This document shows positions 8,529-18,222 of a stretch of DNA of 64,000 nt, in pieces; position 1 is the stretch's first letter, and every line of letters begins with the position of its first letter. The stretch comes from Vibrio amylolyticus. Lineage in GTDB: Bacteria; Pseudomonadota; Gammaproteobacteria; Enterobacterales; Vibrionaceae. The stretch is taken from positions 124,001-188,000 of the forward strand of contig NZ_JAJHVV010000001.1 of the NCBI RefSeq assembly GCF_023145695.1, read 5' to 3'. Made by a program: the position numbers and the translations under genes. A model generated the notes under the pieces. The model did no database searches. It was not told where the DNA came from and saw only the letters and a list, made by a program, of their open reading frames with translations.

Positions 8529-9632
8529 TTACTTTTTCGCATAGCTCTCCACGGTATGTGGCATCTCAACGGTTCTACCGTACTCGACAATTTCTTCAAC
8601 GCTGTTAGGCACGTACATACGCAAGATACCTGTCCAGCCGGATGCTACGTCAAGGTTATTCTTCGCCCCCTCACAGTTAAAGTTAACCGTGATTGAACCA
8701 TCTTGGTTTGGCGTTATTTCACGACTAGATGTTGCGTAATTGTATGCGTGGATATAGCCGTCTGGCCCATAAGTCGTTACTGAGAAGAAGCCTTTTTCTC
8801 TGATTGGCGGCTTTTCAAATGTCATGCTTTGACAAGACCCAGTGCGGTCTTCTGCGATTAACACTTTGTAGTAAGCATGTTTAGAAGGTAAACCACCAAA
8901 GCCCATTGCTGTCGCTACTTTTGCATCGAACTCGCGCACTACTTCTGATCCAGGTGCACCAAATGAGCGTGCCAAATCAATCTTTAGAATGCTCTTTTCT
9001 TGATCGAGTCTCGTTGTCTCGCGACTTTTCTGTTCAAATCCTTTTGCAATATATGGGTTTGAGGAATTAGCCGACACTTTAACCATGCGTTGTTGTTCAC
9101 GACCAAGCGCAAGGTCTTGCTCCGCCATTGATTTAACCTGAGTTCTCATCACCACCCATACGTGTTCACCTGAAGAGAGCATATCTGGTGTCACCGTTAG
9201 GCTATTTTTTCCTTGTTCAGAGTAGATAACACCTATGGTTCTATGCTGCTCATCAATCACTTGTAGGCTTTGGTAAGTGTCTATTTTTGGCAATTCAAAC
9301 GTTACACCACCATTGGTATCAAAAATCCCTTTCGAGTAAAGCGTATCTCTATTTTGACGAACGACGGTTTGGTTATCTGGTGTAATTAAAGTATCAGCGT
9401 GCTTAAAGGTATTCATCTCACTTTCACCTTGCTGCTCGAAGAAGTACTTGTCCGACTCCGCTAGTATGAAATTATCGCTACTGACTTCAATTGGCCCGCT
9501 GTATTGCATTTGGAACTCAGTCGGCTCACCTTTTTCTGGAAGGTGCTCGCCCAACGTCGCGAATTTACCTTGTGCGAGTGCGCTGCCTGACATTGTGATG
9601 AATAGTGATACTGCTAAGATTGATTTTTTCAT
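8529..9632 (-). CDS. DUF1254/DUF1214 domain periplasmic protein
   Basis: 367 residues with a clean signal peptide (MKKSILAVSLFITMSGSALA). The order is a DUF1254-type region (about 70-170, with TVVRQNRDTLYSKGIFD and YQSLQVIDEQHRTIGV) then a DUF1214-type region (about 250-350, with FFSVTTYGPDGYIHAYN and GWTGILRMYVP). Both families are widespread in marine and soil bacteria and have no firmly established activity. It neighbours the sulfatase on the same strand but is separated by about 240 bases, so co-regulation is only possible. Confidence 0.85.
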   Translation of the reverse strand: MKKSILAVSLFITMSGSALAQGKFATLGEHLPEKGEPTEFQMQYSGPIEVSSDNFILAESDKYFFEQQGESEMNTFKHADTLITPDNQTVVRQNRDTLYSKGIFDTNGGVTFELPKIDTYQSLQVIDEQHRTIGVIYSEQGKNSLTVTPDMLSSGEHVWVVMRTQVKSMAEQDLALGREQQRMVKVSANSSNPYIAKGFEQKSRETTRLDQEKSILKIDLARSFGAPGSEVVREFDAKVATAMGFGGLPSKHAYYKVLIAEDRTGSCQSMTFEKPPIREKGFFSVTTYGPDGYIHAYNYATSSREITPNQDGSITVNFNCEGAKNNLDVASGWTGILRMYVPNSVEEIVEYGRTVEMPHTVESYAKK

Positions 9633-9808
9633 TTGAAATACCCGTTATCGTTTTCGTTACACGTTATCCAACATCCCATCGGTTGAAGCTTTCGCTCTTG
9701 CCTTCATATTGTTGGTTGGGTCATCCCTCTCTTGCTTTAGAAATACTTTAACGGGTTTCAAAACTCATTTTTAAGTATCGACAGGCTCATATTCGAACAA
9801 AACCGACG

Positions 9809-11167
9809 CTAACCTAAATCGATAGTACTTCCATTGAACTCCGCCTCTGTTGCTCCTTGCTCTAGCAGGTACTCTTTTAGCTCTATATATCCGTACTTAT
9901 TGGCATACTTCATAGGCCAACGTCCTCCAGCTGCCAATGAGGCCCCTTTACTATGAAGTTGTTCGACAATACGACAGTATCCATGTTCAGCCGCTAGCAC
10001 TATGGCAGCGTTTAGATCTTGCATTGAGTATTCATTACTTGATAAAGCCTCATTCGTTAATAACAGCAACCCTTTTCCAAAAGCCTCTTTAGGAGAATCG
10101 ATTACTTTGCTTCGTTGCCATTTAAATAGCTGACTATGATCAAAAGAGGTCTTTACGTTATCAATACCGTGAATGGCAAACAGAGAGCTAAAATATCGAC
10201 ACGCTAAAGAACCATTACCTGACAGGTTGATGATCTTTTCCGCTAACCGCTGTTCACCATACACAGCGCACCTATCTATTAAGCGTTCAACTTTAGAGTC
10301 AAACTCAACGGTTTTAATGATTTCCAATGCGTTTAATAAATGCTTGGTATTTTCTGAACGAATTAAGTAAATGGCGAAATCGGAATTAAGTGTGTAGGTG
10401 TCATCTAAGTTGATGATGCGCTCTAGACAAAAATGCATTGTGATAGCCATCTCGAATAACAACCTACGGAGTGGTTCATAACTAGGTTGAACATACTTAG
10501 TTATGGTGTCTATACCCGAGGGTATATATTGGCCAATAACAAAATCCAATAAACCTTTTTCATGACCGAGCTGCCAGTGTTGCTGATCACGTCCCCACAG
10601 AGGTATGTATTTTGCTTCTCGGTTACTCATAGTCTCCCAATCAAAGCTTCGCTTAATCAGGAGGTAGAGTGTCTCTTCGTCAATGAATACTCGACTAATT
10701 AACTTATTAAATGCTTCATTATGATCCAGCATTAATGTTGTTAAGGTTTGATAATTGATTAGATCGCAATATTCAGAAAACTTCGTCAGTAGCGCATCAT
10801 CATCAACCGCTAAAATAACGGCTGCATAGAAACCACTAGGGTTTGAAATAAGGCCGGCCCGCATCTTCTCTTGAAAGCCATCGTTAAGTAATGAGAACAG
10901 GTCGTTTTCATTTCCTAAATCCCAGCTATTAATAATGAACACGGTTGAAACCAGAAAGTACTCATCAAAGCTAAAACTAGAAACAAAATCATGATGACCA
11001 TCTTCATGGTATTCACAAACATCAGATTCACGGTATTGCACCTCATGTAAGATGCGCTGCCCTATGCGCCAATGGCGAAACAAATAATTTGCCGATGTTA
11101 TTTTATACAAACCAATCGGGTCACTTTCTGGGGTGTGGGCAGAAGACAAATGAAAGAGCGTGGTCAT
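9809..11167 (-). CDS. Hypothetical protein with C-terminal ankyrin-like repeats
   Basis: 452 residues, no signal peptide or membrane span. The first 350 residues are not recognised. The C-terminal 80 residues read as two ankyrin repeats (DLNAAIVLAAEHGYCRIVEQL and PMKYANKYGYIELKEYLLEQGA). The start ATG has AGGA nearby. It lies divergent from the LRR-kinase gene with 158 bases between the starts, so the two could share control. A role in protein binding is inferred from the repeats only. Confidence 0.7.
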   Translation of the reverse strand: MTTLFHLSSAHTPESDPIGLYKITSANYLFRHWRIGQRILHEVQYRESDVCEYHEDGHHDFVSSFSFDEYFLVSTVFIINSWDLGNENDLFSLLNDGFQEKMRAGLISNPSGFYAAVILAVDDDALLTKFSEYCDLINYQTLTTLMLDHNEAFNKLISRVFIDEETLYLLIKRSFDWETMSNREAKYIPLWGRDQQHWQLGHEKGLLDFVIGQYIPSGIDTITKYVQPSYEPLRRLLFEMAITMHFCLERIINLDDTYTLNSDFAIYLIRSENTKHLLNALEIIKTVEFDSKVERLIDRCAVYGEQRLAEKIINLSGNGSLACRYFSSLFAIHGIDNVKTSFDHSQLFKWQRSKVIDSPKEAFGKGLLLLTNEALSSNEYSMQDLNAAIVLAAEHGYCRIVEQLHSKGASLAAGGRWPMKYANKYGYIELKEYLLEQGATEAEFNGSTIDLG

Positions 11168-11325
11168 TGATTTTCCTATGTTCCGATAATAATTGTTAGC
11201 TACACTTCCTACATAAACGCCGATAAAGGACGTGCTATGTTTATTTCCTTTGCGCCCTAGTCTTTCACTATGACACCACGTAAACTACGCGCTTCAAATT
11301 TGGTTCGCATCAGTAAGGTTTAAGT

Positions 11326-12579
11326 TTGCATACATTAGAACAGCTAAAAAATGGTCAGTTAAAGGGTGTTACCCGCCTAACAATCTCACAACAATTAACT
11401 GAATTTCCGTTAGAAATATTGCAACTTGCTGATACCTTAGAAATCTTAGACCTTTCTAACAATCAATTAAGTGATTTCCCCAGTGAAATCTCACAATTGA
11501 TCAACTTGAAGATCTTATTCGCGTCGCAAAACAAATTTACCCATATTCCTGAGGTTCTTGGTACCTGCCCAAAGCTAGAGATGATTGGTTTTAAAGATAA
11601 CCAAATTTCAGACATTTCCGACGCGTCGTTACCTGCGCAACTTCGCTGGTTGATTTTGACAGACAATGAAATTGAGACGCTACCAAACTCTTTGGGTGAG
11701 AGACCTCGACTTCAGAAACTGGCTCTTGCCGGCAACAAAATCACTCATCTTCCTGAATCTGTCTCTCAGTTAAGTAATCTTGAACTTATTCGCTTGTCAG
11801 CTAATCAGTTAACTGAGTTTCCACAACAATTACTCAGCTTGCCTCGCCTTGCATGGCTCGCATTTGCAGGCAATCCGTTTTGCCAAAACCATGAGTTAGA
11901 GTCTCAAGTACCTCAAGTGGCGTCTTCTAGCTATAAACTTAACCAAGTTCTTGGCCAAGGTGCTTCTGGCATTATTTCCCACGCTGACTGGCTAAATGAC
12001 GATTATGATTTCCCAGAACATGTCGCAGTTAAAGTTTTCAAAGGCGCTGTGACAAGCGATGGCTACCCGCAAGATGAACTACACGCTTGCTTACAAACAG
12101 GCTTTCACGCAAACCTTGTTAAGTCGATTGCTCAAGTGAGCGAGAAAGATTATCTTGCACTAGTGATGGAACTCATCCCTGAGAACTACTTTAACTTGGG
12201 TCTTGCTCCTAGTTTGCAATCTTGTACCAGAGACACCTTCAAGCCAGAGTTCACACTTGGTATCGCGGAAATCAAAGCCATCGTATTGCAAATGATTGAT
12301 GTCTTTAATCACCTGCATGCAAACAAGGTTTGTCATGGTGACCTATATGCTCATAACGTGCTTATAAACAGTGATAATCATATGATTTTCGGTGATTTTG
12401 GCGCAGCATCGACGTACGACTATCTCCCGTCTCACCAACAAGAAAAAATTAAAGCGATAGAGTCTCGTGCATTAAGCTTCTTTATAGATGATTTGTTGAG
12501 TATCTGTGAACCTGTCGATATTGACAGTGACGCCTACCAAGCGATTAAACACATTGCTGAAGAAGCATTTAATCATTAA
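11326..12579 (+). CDS. Leucine-rich-repeat protein kinase (TTG start)
   Basis: 417 residues. Residues about 1-190 are leucine-rich repeats of about 23 residues (LEILDLSNNQLSDFPSEI, LRWLILTDNEIETLPNSL, LQKLALAGNKITHLPESV). Residues about 200-417 form a eukaryotic-like protein kinase: glycine loop GQGASG, VAVK with Lys236, catalytic HGDLYAHN with Asp339, and DFG with Asp357. HGD replaces HRD, marking a non-RD kinase. The start is TTG behind TAAGG, because an in-frame stop lies 12 bases upstream and no ATG is available. No membrane span is seen, so it is cytoplasmic. Substrate unknown; the unrecognised gene 101 bases downstream is a candidate partner. Confidence 0.87.
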   Translation: MHTLEQLKNGQLKGVTRLTISQQLTEFPLEILQLADTLEILDLSNNQLSDFPSEISQLINLKILFASQNKFTHIPEVLGTCPKLEMIGFKDNQISDISDASLPAQLRWLILTDNEIETLPNSLGERPRLQKLALAGNKITHLPESVSQLSNLELIRLSANQLTEFPQQLLSLPRLAWLAFAGNPFCQNHELESQVPQVASSSYKLNQVLGQGASGIISHADWLNDDYDFPEHVAVKVFKGAVTSDGYPQDELHACLQTGFHANLVKSIAQVSEKDYLALVMELIPENYFNLGLAPSLQSCTRDTFKPEFTLGIAEIKAIVLQMIDVFNHLHANKVCHGDLYAHNVLINSDNHMIFGDFGAASTYDYLPSHQQEKIKAIESRALSFFIDDLLSICEPVDIDSDAYQAIKHIAEEAFNH

Positions 12580-12680
12580 CACCTTATTTGTTTTTTACGA
12601 TAAGCACTGAGGACTCATCTTGTCGTGCTTAATTAACATAACCTTAATTCAATAGACCCCTTAATTAGAGCGATTTCCCT

Positions 12681-13136
12681 ATGCTTCGTGATTATACCTT
12701 TAACTGCCTTGTCACTATGCCACGCCAAGAGCTCGAAGAGTTCAGCGTACGAATGATCAGTAAGATGGTTCCAGAAGACGTAATGAGCGAGCTGTTTACG
12801 TTTGAACAAGAAGAAGTCGACAGTGAAGAGCGTATGATGTCCGCGCAACTTGATGCCACACTTCGTATGACGGCCATTGCGTTAAGTGAAATCCAACAAG
12901 CCTTTGATGATTCAGAGAATGCAAAACAGAACAGCGTTAGAATGACGCGATTAGTGCTCTGGCACTTTTATGCTATCTCTTTCAACCTAGAGCAAGCAAT
13001 TACACTTGAAACGCATTGTGAACAAGTAGAGAAACTTTTAGTTAACCCGCCATCTGATGCGTTCGGTTGGGTGAAGATTCTGACAGATCTTCTTCACACG
13101 TACGCCACTATCAATGCAGAACAGAACCAGAAGTAA
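12681..13136 (+). CDS. Hypothetical acidic helical protein
   Basis: 151 residues, soluble, mostly helical by composition and acidic (FEQEEVDSEERMMS). I do not recognise a family. It follows the LRR-kinase gene in the same direction by 101 bases and ends 15 bases before a strong terminator, so it may share the kinase transcript. Start ATG at 12681 has GAG about nine bases upstream. Confidence 0.65.
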   Translation: MLRDYTFNCLVTMPRQELEEFSVRMISKMVPEDVMSELFTFEQEEVDSEERMMSAQLDATLRMTAIALSEIQQAFDDSENAKQNSVRMTRLVLWHFYAISFNLEQAITLETHCEQVEKLLVNPPSDAFGWVKILTDLLHTYATINAEQNQK

Positions 13137-13151
13137 CTAACAATTCTCAAT

Positions 13152-13181
13152 AAAAACGCCAGCATGAATGCTGGCGTTTTT
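13152..13181. terminator. Bidirectional terminator
   Basis: Fourteen-base perfect arms (AAAAACGCCAGCAT and its complement ending in GTTTTT) enclose GA. T tracts exist on both strands, so it ends the plus-strand gene at 13136 and the minus-strand barrel gene at 13226. Confidence 0.93.
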
Positions 13182-13225
13182 CTGACTATTTAACGACTTA
13201 GTTCTATAAAGTCATTAGCTAGGCT

Positions 13226-13711
13226 TTATAGAAAGTTGAACGATGCCGTTAGAGAGAACGTACCGATATCTTCATCGCCCACTACGTAGTTCATGTAGTT
13301 TGCACCAAATGAGATTGGGCCAAAGACTGCGTAGTCAGCACCAACACCGTACATTAGGTCGTAATCGTCATCATTGCTGAATTCAGAACCGTTACCAGTC
13401 ATGTCCCAAGAGTGAAGTCCACCTTTTGCATACACTTGTAGTGGACCAAAGTTAATGCTTGGCTTCACAGCAAAGTAAACAGAAGACGCTTTTACATCGC
13501 CAGCAGCAAACTCAAATTTACCGTGATCCGTGTAACCCGCTTCAAGGCCAATAAATGGAAGGATGCCAGTACCCGCGTGGATGTTGTAAGACGTCGCGTC
13601 TTCGCTACCTAGACTAGAAGCACCTACAGAAGCGCCACCATAAATGAACGAGTCAGCCATTGCTGTTGTTGATGCGCCAATAAGCGCAAGTGCTAATAAT
13701 GTCTTTTTCAT
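13226..13711 (-). CDS. Outer-membrane beta-barrel (opacity/OmpA-barrel type)
   Basis: 161 residues from ATG 13711, with AGG seven bases upstream; an upstream ATG at 13756 adds a non-signal extension. The signal peptide is MKKTLLALALIGASTTAMA. The mature protein alternates hydrophobic and polar residues in eight likely strands (SFIYGGASVG, IGLEAGYTDHG, VKASSVYFAVKP, LQVYAKGGLHSW, YDLMYGVGADY, FGANYMNYV, TFSLTASFNFL), the size of an eight-stranded barrel. Function unknown. It shares a bidirectional terminator with its convergent neighbour. Confidence 0.75.
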   Translation of the reverse strand: MKKTLLALALIGASTTAMADSFIYGGASVGASSLGSEDATSYNIHAGTGILPFIGLEAGYTDHGKFEFAAGDVKASSVYFAVKPSINFGPLQVYAKGGLHSWDMTGNGSEFSNDDDYDLMYGVGADYAVFGPISFGANYMNYVVGDEDIGTFSLTASFNFL

Positions 13712-13821
13712 AACTAACCTTTTTTGATTGTTTTCCACAACGGTTCCCTGTGGCATGCCGTTGCCGTATTGTGTGCGAATTATAAAGTTAACTTTATATC
13801 ATGCAAGCTTTATACCGAAAA

Positions 13822-16800
13822 TTAACATGCATCAATTGCATTTTTGATCCGCTTGTCTGATACCGGATATGGCGTTCCAAGCTGCTGAGCAAAATAGCTA
13901 ACGCGCAACTCTTCAAGCATCCAACGAACTTCTTTAACATTGTCAGGAATCGTAACGCCTTTCGGTATCTTATTCAGTAACTCTTTGTAATCATTAGTTG
14001 CTGATTCCACTTTTAGCATGTGCAAACGATCTTTATTTGGATCGATAGGCAGCTTTTCCATGCGCTTTTCAATCGCTTTCATATAGCGAAGAATATCAGG
14101 GAGACGCTTCCATCCACACTCAGTAGCAAAGCCTTTAAAGATCAAACTTTCTACCTGAGCCTTAATATCAGACAAGGCAAACGCCATGGTAAAGTCCACT
14201 TTACCCTTAAGCTTCTTATTGATGGCAAATGCCGTCGTTAAAATAGTTTCGACTTGTTGAGCCACATCCACTACCGTATCGCCCAGCTCAGCTCGAACAT
14301 GCTCCTTCAACGCTTCAAACTGTTCAGGCTGCCATACAAGACCGCCCTGCTCTTCAATCAGTTTATCGATACCACAAGCAATACAATCATCAATCAGATC
14401 CAGTACTCGTCCGTACGGGTTAAAGTAAAGGCCAAGTTTTGACTTGTTTGGCAAGTTTGAATGTAGATACTTTACAGGCGAAGGGACGTTAAGTAGCACT
14501 AAGCGGCGTTGGCCTGCACGCATAGCAAGCTCTTGTTCTTGCTCTGTTTCAAATAGCTTAATCTCCACACTGTCTTTGGTATCAACAAGAGCTGGGTATG
14601 CTTTAACTTCAAAACCACCACGTTTCTGCTGATACACTTTTGGTAACTCGCCAAAGCTCCAGGTGTGCAGATCTTTTTGCTCGATATCATCGTCGGCGAC
14701 TTTAGAAAGTGTCTCTTGAACTTTGTCTTTGAGACTCTCTTTAAGTTCATGTAAGTCTTTATTCTCTTTTAACTTACGATTACGATGATCCACCGCTCTA
14801 AACGTCACTTTTAGGTGCTCAGGGATCTGGTTGAGATTCCAATCATCACGCAGTACTTCTACACCAGTCATTCGACGCAACTCTTTCTCGAGTGAATCAA
14901 GCAATGGTGCTTCCAACGCAGTAGCTCGCGATAAAAATGCATCAGCATAATTAGGCGCTGGAACGAAGTTTTTACGTAGCGTTTTTGGCAGCGCTTTGAT
15001 CATACTAACAATCAATTCATGACGTAATCCTGGGATCTGCCAATCAAAGCCCGCTTGCTCAATTTGGTTCAGTATCGGGAGTGGTACATGCACCGTGACA
15101 CCGTCACTGTCTTCACCTGGCTCAAACTGATAGCTAAGCTTGAGCTTAAAGCCGTTTTGATGCCAAAAGTTCGGGTAATCTAAGTCGGTAATATGGCTCG
15201 CATCGCCTCTGAACAGCATCTCTTTTTCGAAGTTCAGTAGCTCTTTATTCTCTTTACTCGCCTTCTTCCACCACGAGTCAAAGTGACGCCCTGACACTAC
15301 GTCTGTAGAAACACGCTGATCATAGAAGTCGAACAGTTCATCATCATCAACCAAGATGTCACGACGACGAGACTTATGCTCAAGCTCTTCCACTTCTTCT
15401 AGCAACTTCCGGTTTTGTTTGAAAAACGGATGTTTGTTTTCCCACTCACCTTCAACAAGTGCACTGCGAATGAAAATTTCTCGACTGATTGTGGCATCAA
15501 TCTGGCTGTAGTTAACCAGACGCTTAGGTACGATTGGAATTCCGTACAGCATCACTTTTTCGTGCGCCATAACCGCAGCACGTTTTTTTGACCAGTGAGG
15601 TTCGCTATAGCTGCGCTTAATTAGGTGACCCGCTAATGGTTCAATCCATTCAGGCTGAATCTTGGCAATGATTCGCCCCCACAGTTTCGACGTTTCCACC
15701 AACTCTGCAGACATGATCCATTTAGGCTGCTTCTTAAATAGCCCAGACGCTGGGAAAATATGGAAACGCGCATTACGTGCACCTTGATATTCACTTTTCT
15801 CTTGGTCTTTAATACCAATATGAGACAGCAAACCCGCTAAAATAGAGCTGTGGACGTTTTGGTATGAACCCTCTTGCTCGTTGAGCTTAAAGTCCATTTC
15901 ACGCATCGACTGATGAATCTGGAAATAAACATCTTGCCACTCACGTACACGTAAGTAGTTTAAGAAATCTTTCTTACACTGTTTACGGAACTGATTGCCC
16001 GTTAGATCTTTCTGTTGTTTTTTGATGTAATCCCAAAGATTAACGAACGTTAGAAAATCTGACTCCTCGTGGAAGAATCGCTTGTGTTTATCATCAGAGC
16101 TTTGTTTTTTATCTGAAGGGCGTTCGCGAGGATCTTGTATCGACAGCGCAGAGGCAATGATCATCAACTCTTTCAAACAGCCGCTATTCCCTGCTTCTAA
16201 TACCATACGAGCTAAACGAGGGTCGATTGGCAGCTTAGCCAGTTTCCTACCCATTGGCGTCAGACGTTTTTTATCACTTCCACCGTGTTTGCTGCTCTTA
16301 CTGTCAGAATCAATCGCACCAAGCTCTTCGAGCAGTCGAACACCGTCTTGGATATTGCGTTTATCTGGCGCCTCTACAAATGGGAATGCCTGAATATCGC
16401 CTAAGCCAAGAGACGTCATCTGTAAGATAACTGACGCTAAGTTAGTACGTAGAATTTCTGGATCGGTAAACTCTGGGCGTGATTCAAAATCTTCTTCTGA
16501 ATACAAACGAATACAGATACCTTCTGTCACACGACCACAGCGACCTTTACGCTGATTCGCACTCGCCTGAGATATCGCTTCAATTGGAAGTCTTTGAACT
16601 TTAGTTCGGTAACTATAACGACTGATACGAGCGGTACCAGGGTCGATAACATACTTAATGCCAGGAACCGTTAACGATGTTTCTGCTACGTTCGTGGCGA
16701 GAACAATGCGTCTGCCAGAGTGAGACTGAAAGATTCGGTTCTGTTCAGTGGATGACAAACGCGCATAAAGCGGAACAATTTCTGTATCACGAAGGTTACG

Positions 16801-17790
16801 TTTTCCAAGAGCATCCGCGGTATCTCGAATCTCTCGCTCACCGTTCATGAAAATCAGAATGTCGCCAAGGCCTTCATCACACAGTTCATCAACCGCTTCG
16901 AAGATGCCTTCTAATTGATCTCTATCGGTATCATCGTCACCACTTAACGGACGGTAACGGGTATCTACTGGGTAGGTTCGGCCTGACACTTCAATGATTG
17001 GTGCATCGCTAAAGTGGTTTGAAAATCGTTCAGGATCGATGGTCGCCGAGGTAATAATGACTTTTAAGTCAGGGCGACGTGGCAGCAACTCTTTCAAATA
17101 ACCTAAGATAAAATCGATATTAAGGCTTCGTTCGTGCGCTTCATCGATGATAATCGTATCATACTGATTGAGGTAACGATCATGGCTAATTTCAGCCAGC
17201 AAGATACCATCAGTCATCAGCTTGATCTGAGTATTATCAGAGATTTGATCGTTAAATCGAACCTTATAGCCGACAAACTCCCCAAGCGGTGTTTTCATCT
17301 CTTCGGCAATACGATTCGCGACCGAACGTGCTGCTAAACGTCTAGGTTGCGTATGACCAATCAAGCCATACTTACCACGACCTAACTCCGCACATATTTT
17401 CGGAATCTGTGTCGTTTTACCCGACCCCGTTTCACCTGCGATAATAACCACTTGGTTATTTTCAATGGCTTCAGCAATATCATCACGCCTTTGGCTGACT
17501 GGGAGAATGTCTGGGTATTCGATAGTCGGTTGAAAGTTAATGCGCTGTTGAACCGACATCATTGATTTGGCGATATCTAAAGCGATTTCATCAAAAACAG
17601 CATTGCGGGACGCTTCTTTTTTTATTTTGCTTGCGCCGCTAATACGTTTACTAAGACGAAATCTATCTCGTAGCATGCACTCATTTAATGCTTTTCGCAG
17701 TGATTGAGCATTATTTGCTGACTGACGGCTTGCAGACTTATTGTCGGCAGGCTGAGATTGGGATTCTTTTTTAGGCTGAGACGAGGTCAA
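13822..17790 (-). CDS. hrpA: ATP-dependent RNA helicase HrpA (DEAH)
   Basis: 1322 residues, the usual HrpA length. Motifs in order are Walker A GETGSGKTTQIPK, DEAHERS, SATIDPERF, VAETSLTVPG and QRKGRCGRV, then the helicase-associated domain, an OB fold and the long C-terminal DUF3418 region. In E. coli HrpA acts on collided or stalled ribosomes and RNA processing in the cytoplasm. The start is TTG at 17790 with AGGA six bases before it. The next ATG is at residue 39, and the E. coli protein also has about 20 residues before the matching MLRDR, so the TTG start is plausible. It is monocistronic; several antisense frames inside it are shadows. Confidence 0.96.
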   Translation of the reverse strand: MTSSQPKKESQSQPADNKSASRQSANNAQSLRKALNECMLRDRFRLSKRISGASKIKKEASRNAVFDEIALDIAKSMMSVQQRINFQPTIEYPDILPVSQRRDDIAEAIENNQVVIIAGETGSGKTTQIPKICAELGRGKYGLIGHTQPRRLAARSVANRIAEEMKTPLGEFVGYKVRFNDQISDNTQIKLMTDGILLAEISHDRYLNQYDTIIIDEAHERSLNIDFILGYLKELLPRRPDLKVIITSATIDPERFSNHFSDAPIIEVSGRTYPVDTRYRPLSGDDDTDRDQLEGIFEAVDELCDEGLGDILIFMNGEREIRDTADALGKRNLRDTEIVPLYARLSSTEQNRIFQSHSGRRIVLATNVAETSLTVPGIKYVIDPGTARISRYSYRTKVQRLPIEAISQASANQRKGRCGRVTEGICIRLYSEEDFESRPEFTDPEILRTNLASVILQMTSLGLGDIQAFPFVEAPDKRNIQDGVRLLEELGAIDSDSKSSKHGGSDKKRLTPMGRKLAKLPIDPRLARMVLEAGNSGCLKELMIIASALSIQDPRERPSDKKQSSDDKHKRFFHEESDFLTFVNLWDYIKKQQKDLTGNQFRKQCKKDFLNYLRVREWQDVYFQIHQSMREMDFKLNEQEGSYQNVHSSILAGLLSHIGIKDQEKSEYQGARNARFHIFPASGLFKKQPKWIMSAELVETSKLWGRIIAKIQPEWIEPLAGHLIKRSYSEPHWSKKRAAVMAHEKVMLYGIPIVPKRLVNYSQIDATISREIFIRSALVEGEWENKHPFFKQNRKLLEEVEELEHKSRRRDILVDDDELFDFYDQRVSTDVVSGRHFDSWWKKASKENKELLNFEKEMLFRGDASHITDLDYPNFWHQNGFKLKLSYQFEPGEDSDGVTVHVPLPILNQIEQAGFDWQIPGLRHELIVSMIKALPKTLRKNFVPAPNYADAFLSRATALEAPLLDSLEKELRRMTGVEVLRDDWNLNQIPEHLKVTFRAVDHRNRKLKENKDLHELKESLKDKVQETLSKVADDDIEQKDLHTWSFGELPKVYQQKRGGFEVKAYPALVDTKDSVEIKLFETEQEQELAMRAGQRRLVLLNVPSPVKYLHSNLPNKSKLGLYFNPYGRVLDLIDDCIACGIDKLIEEQGGLVWQPEQFEALKEHVRAELGDTVVDVAQQVETILTTAFAINKKLKGKVDFTMAFALSDIKAQVESLIFKGFATECGWKRLPDILRYMKAIEKRMEKLPIDPNKDRLHMLKVESATNDYKELLNKIPKGVTIPDNVKEVRWMLEELRVSYFAQQLGTPYPVSDKRIKNAIDAC

Positions 17791-17863
17791 AGCAATTCCT
17801 ATTTAAACTAAGCAGATAAAACTGCGCGGATTGTAGCACTTTTCCGGTTTCGAGAAAAAATAA

Positions 17864-17901
17864 AACAAAAAAGCCCCATCAGTTTTAAACCTGATAGGGC
17901 C
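17864..17901 (-). terminator. Terminator of the 41-residue gene
   Basis: On the minus strand GCCCTATCAG and CTGATGGGGC pair over ten bases (one G-U), followed by TTTTTTG. It lies 20 bases past the stop of the small gene and before hrpA. Confidence 0.85.
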
Positions 17902-17921
17902 TTTGTTCTCAGATAGCTGAT

Positions 17922-18047
17922 TTAGGATTGAGCCTCGTGGCTAATATAACCACCAAAATCAGCAATAAGTGTCTCAATGTAGGCAACGGACATATGGCTT
18001 GCATTCATTGATTTAGATCGGCCAAAAGCGGTGAAGTTGATCGTCAT
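17922..18047 (-). CDS. Conserved-looking 41-residue small protein
   Basis: A short gene with a good ribosome site (AGAGAGAAAAAG directly before ATG), a stop at 17922 and its own terminator. The peptide is soluble (MTINFTAFGRSKSMNASHM, then AYIETLIADFGGYISHEAQS). The independent terminator on each side makes it a transcription unit of its own between the MipA-like gene and hrpA. No function can be given. Confidence 0.6.
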   Translation of the reverse strand: MTINFTAFGRSKSMNASHMSVAYIETLIADFGGYISHEAQS

Positions 18048-18123
18048 CTTTTTCTCTCTTGTACATACTTGATAAGACTAGAGTACAGTGACAGCATCAG
18101 ACAAATTTACCATTTAGCGCCAA

Positions 18124-18160
18124 GTAAAAAATAAGCCTCCAAATGAATTGAGGCTTATTC
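18124..18160 (-). terminator. Terminator of the MipA/OmpV-type gene
   Basis: Ten-base perfect arms AATAAGCCTC (18130-18139) and GAGGCTTATT (18150-18159), followed on the minus strand by TTTTTT. Confidence 0.9.
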
Positions 18161-18222
18161 CGATTTACAAAGCACCTAGACGAGGCTTACTTCATCTGTA
18201 CGCCCTAAAGGCGATGGTTCAA

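Noticed and set aside
14020..17337. Several antisense frames of 60-100 codons across hrpA
   Set aside because: hrpA is fully intact and conserved here; the frames have no ribosome sites and no recognisable sequence.
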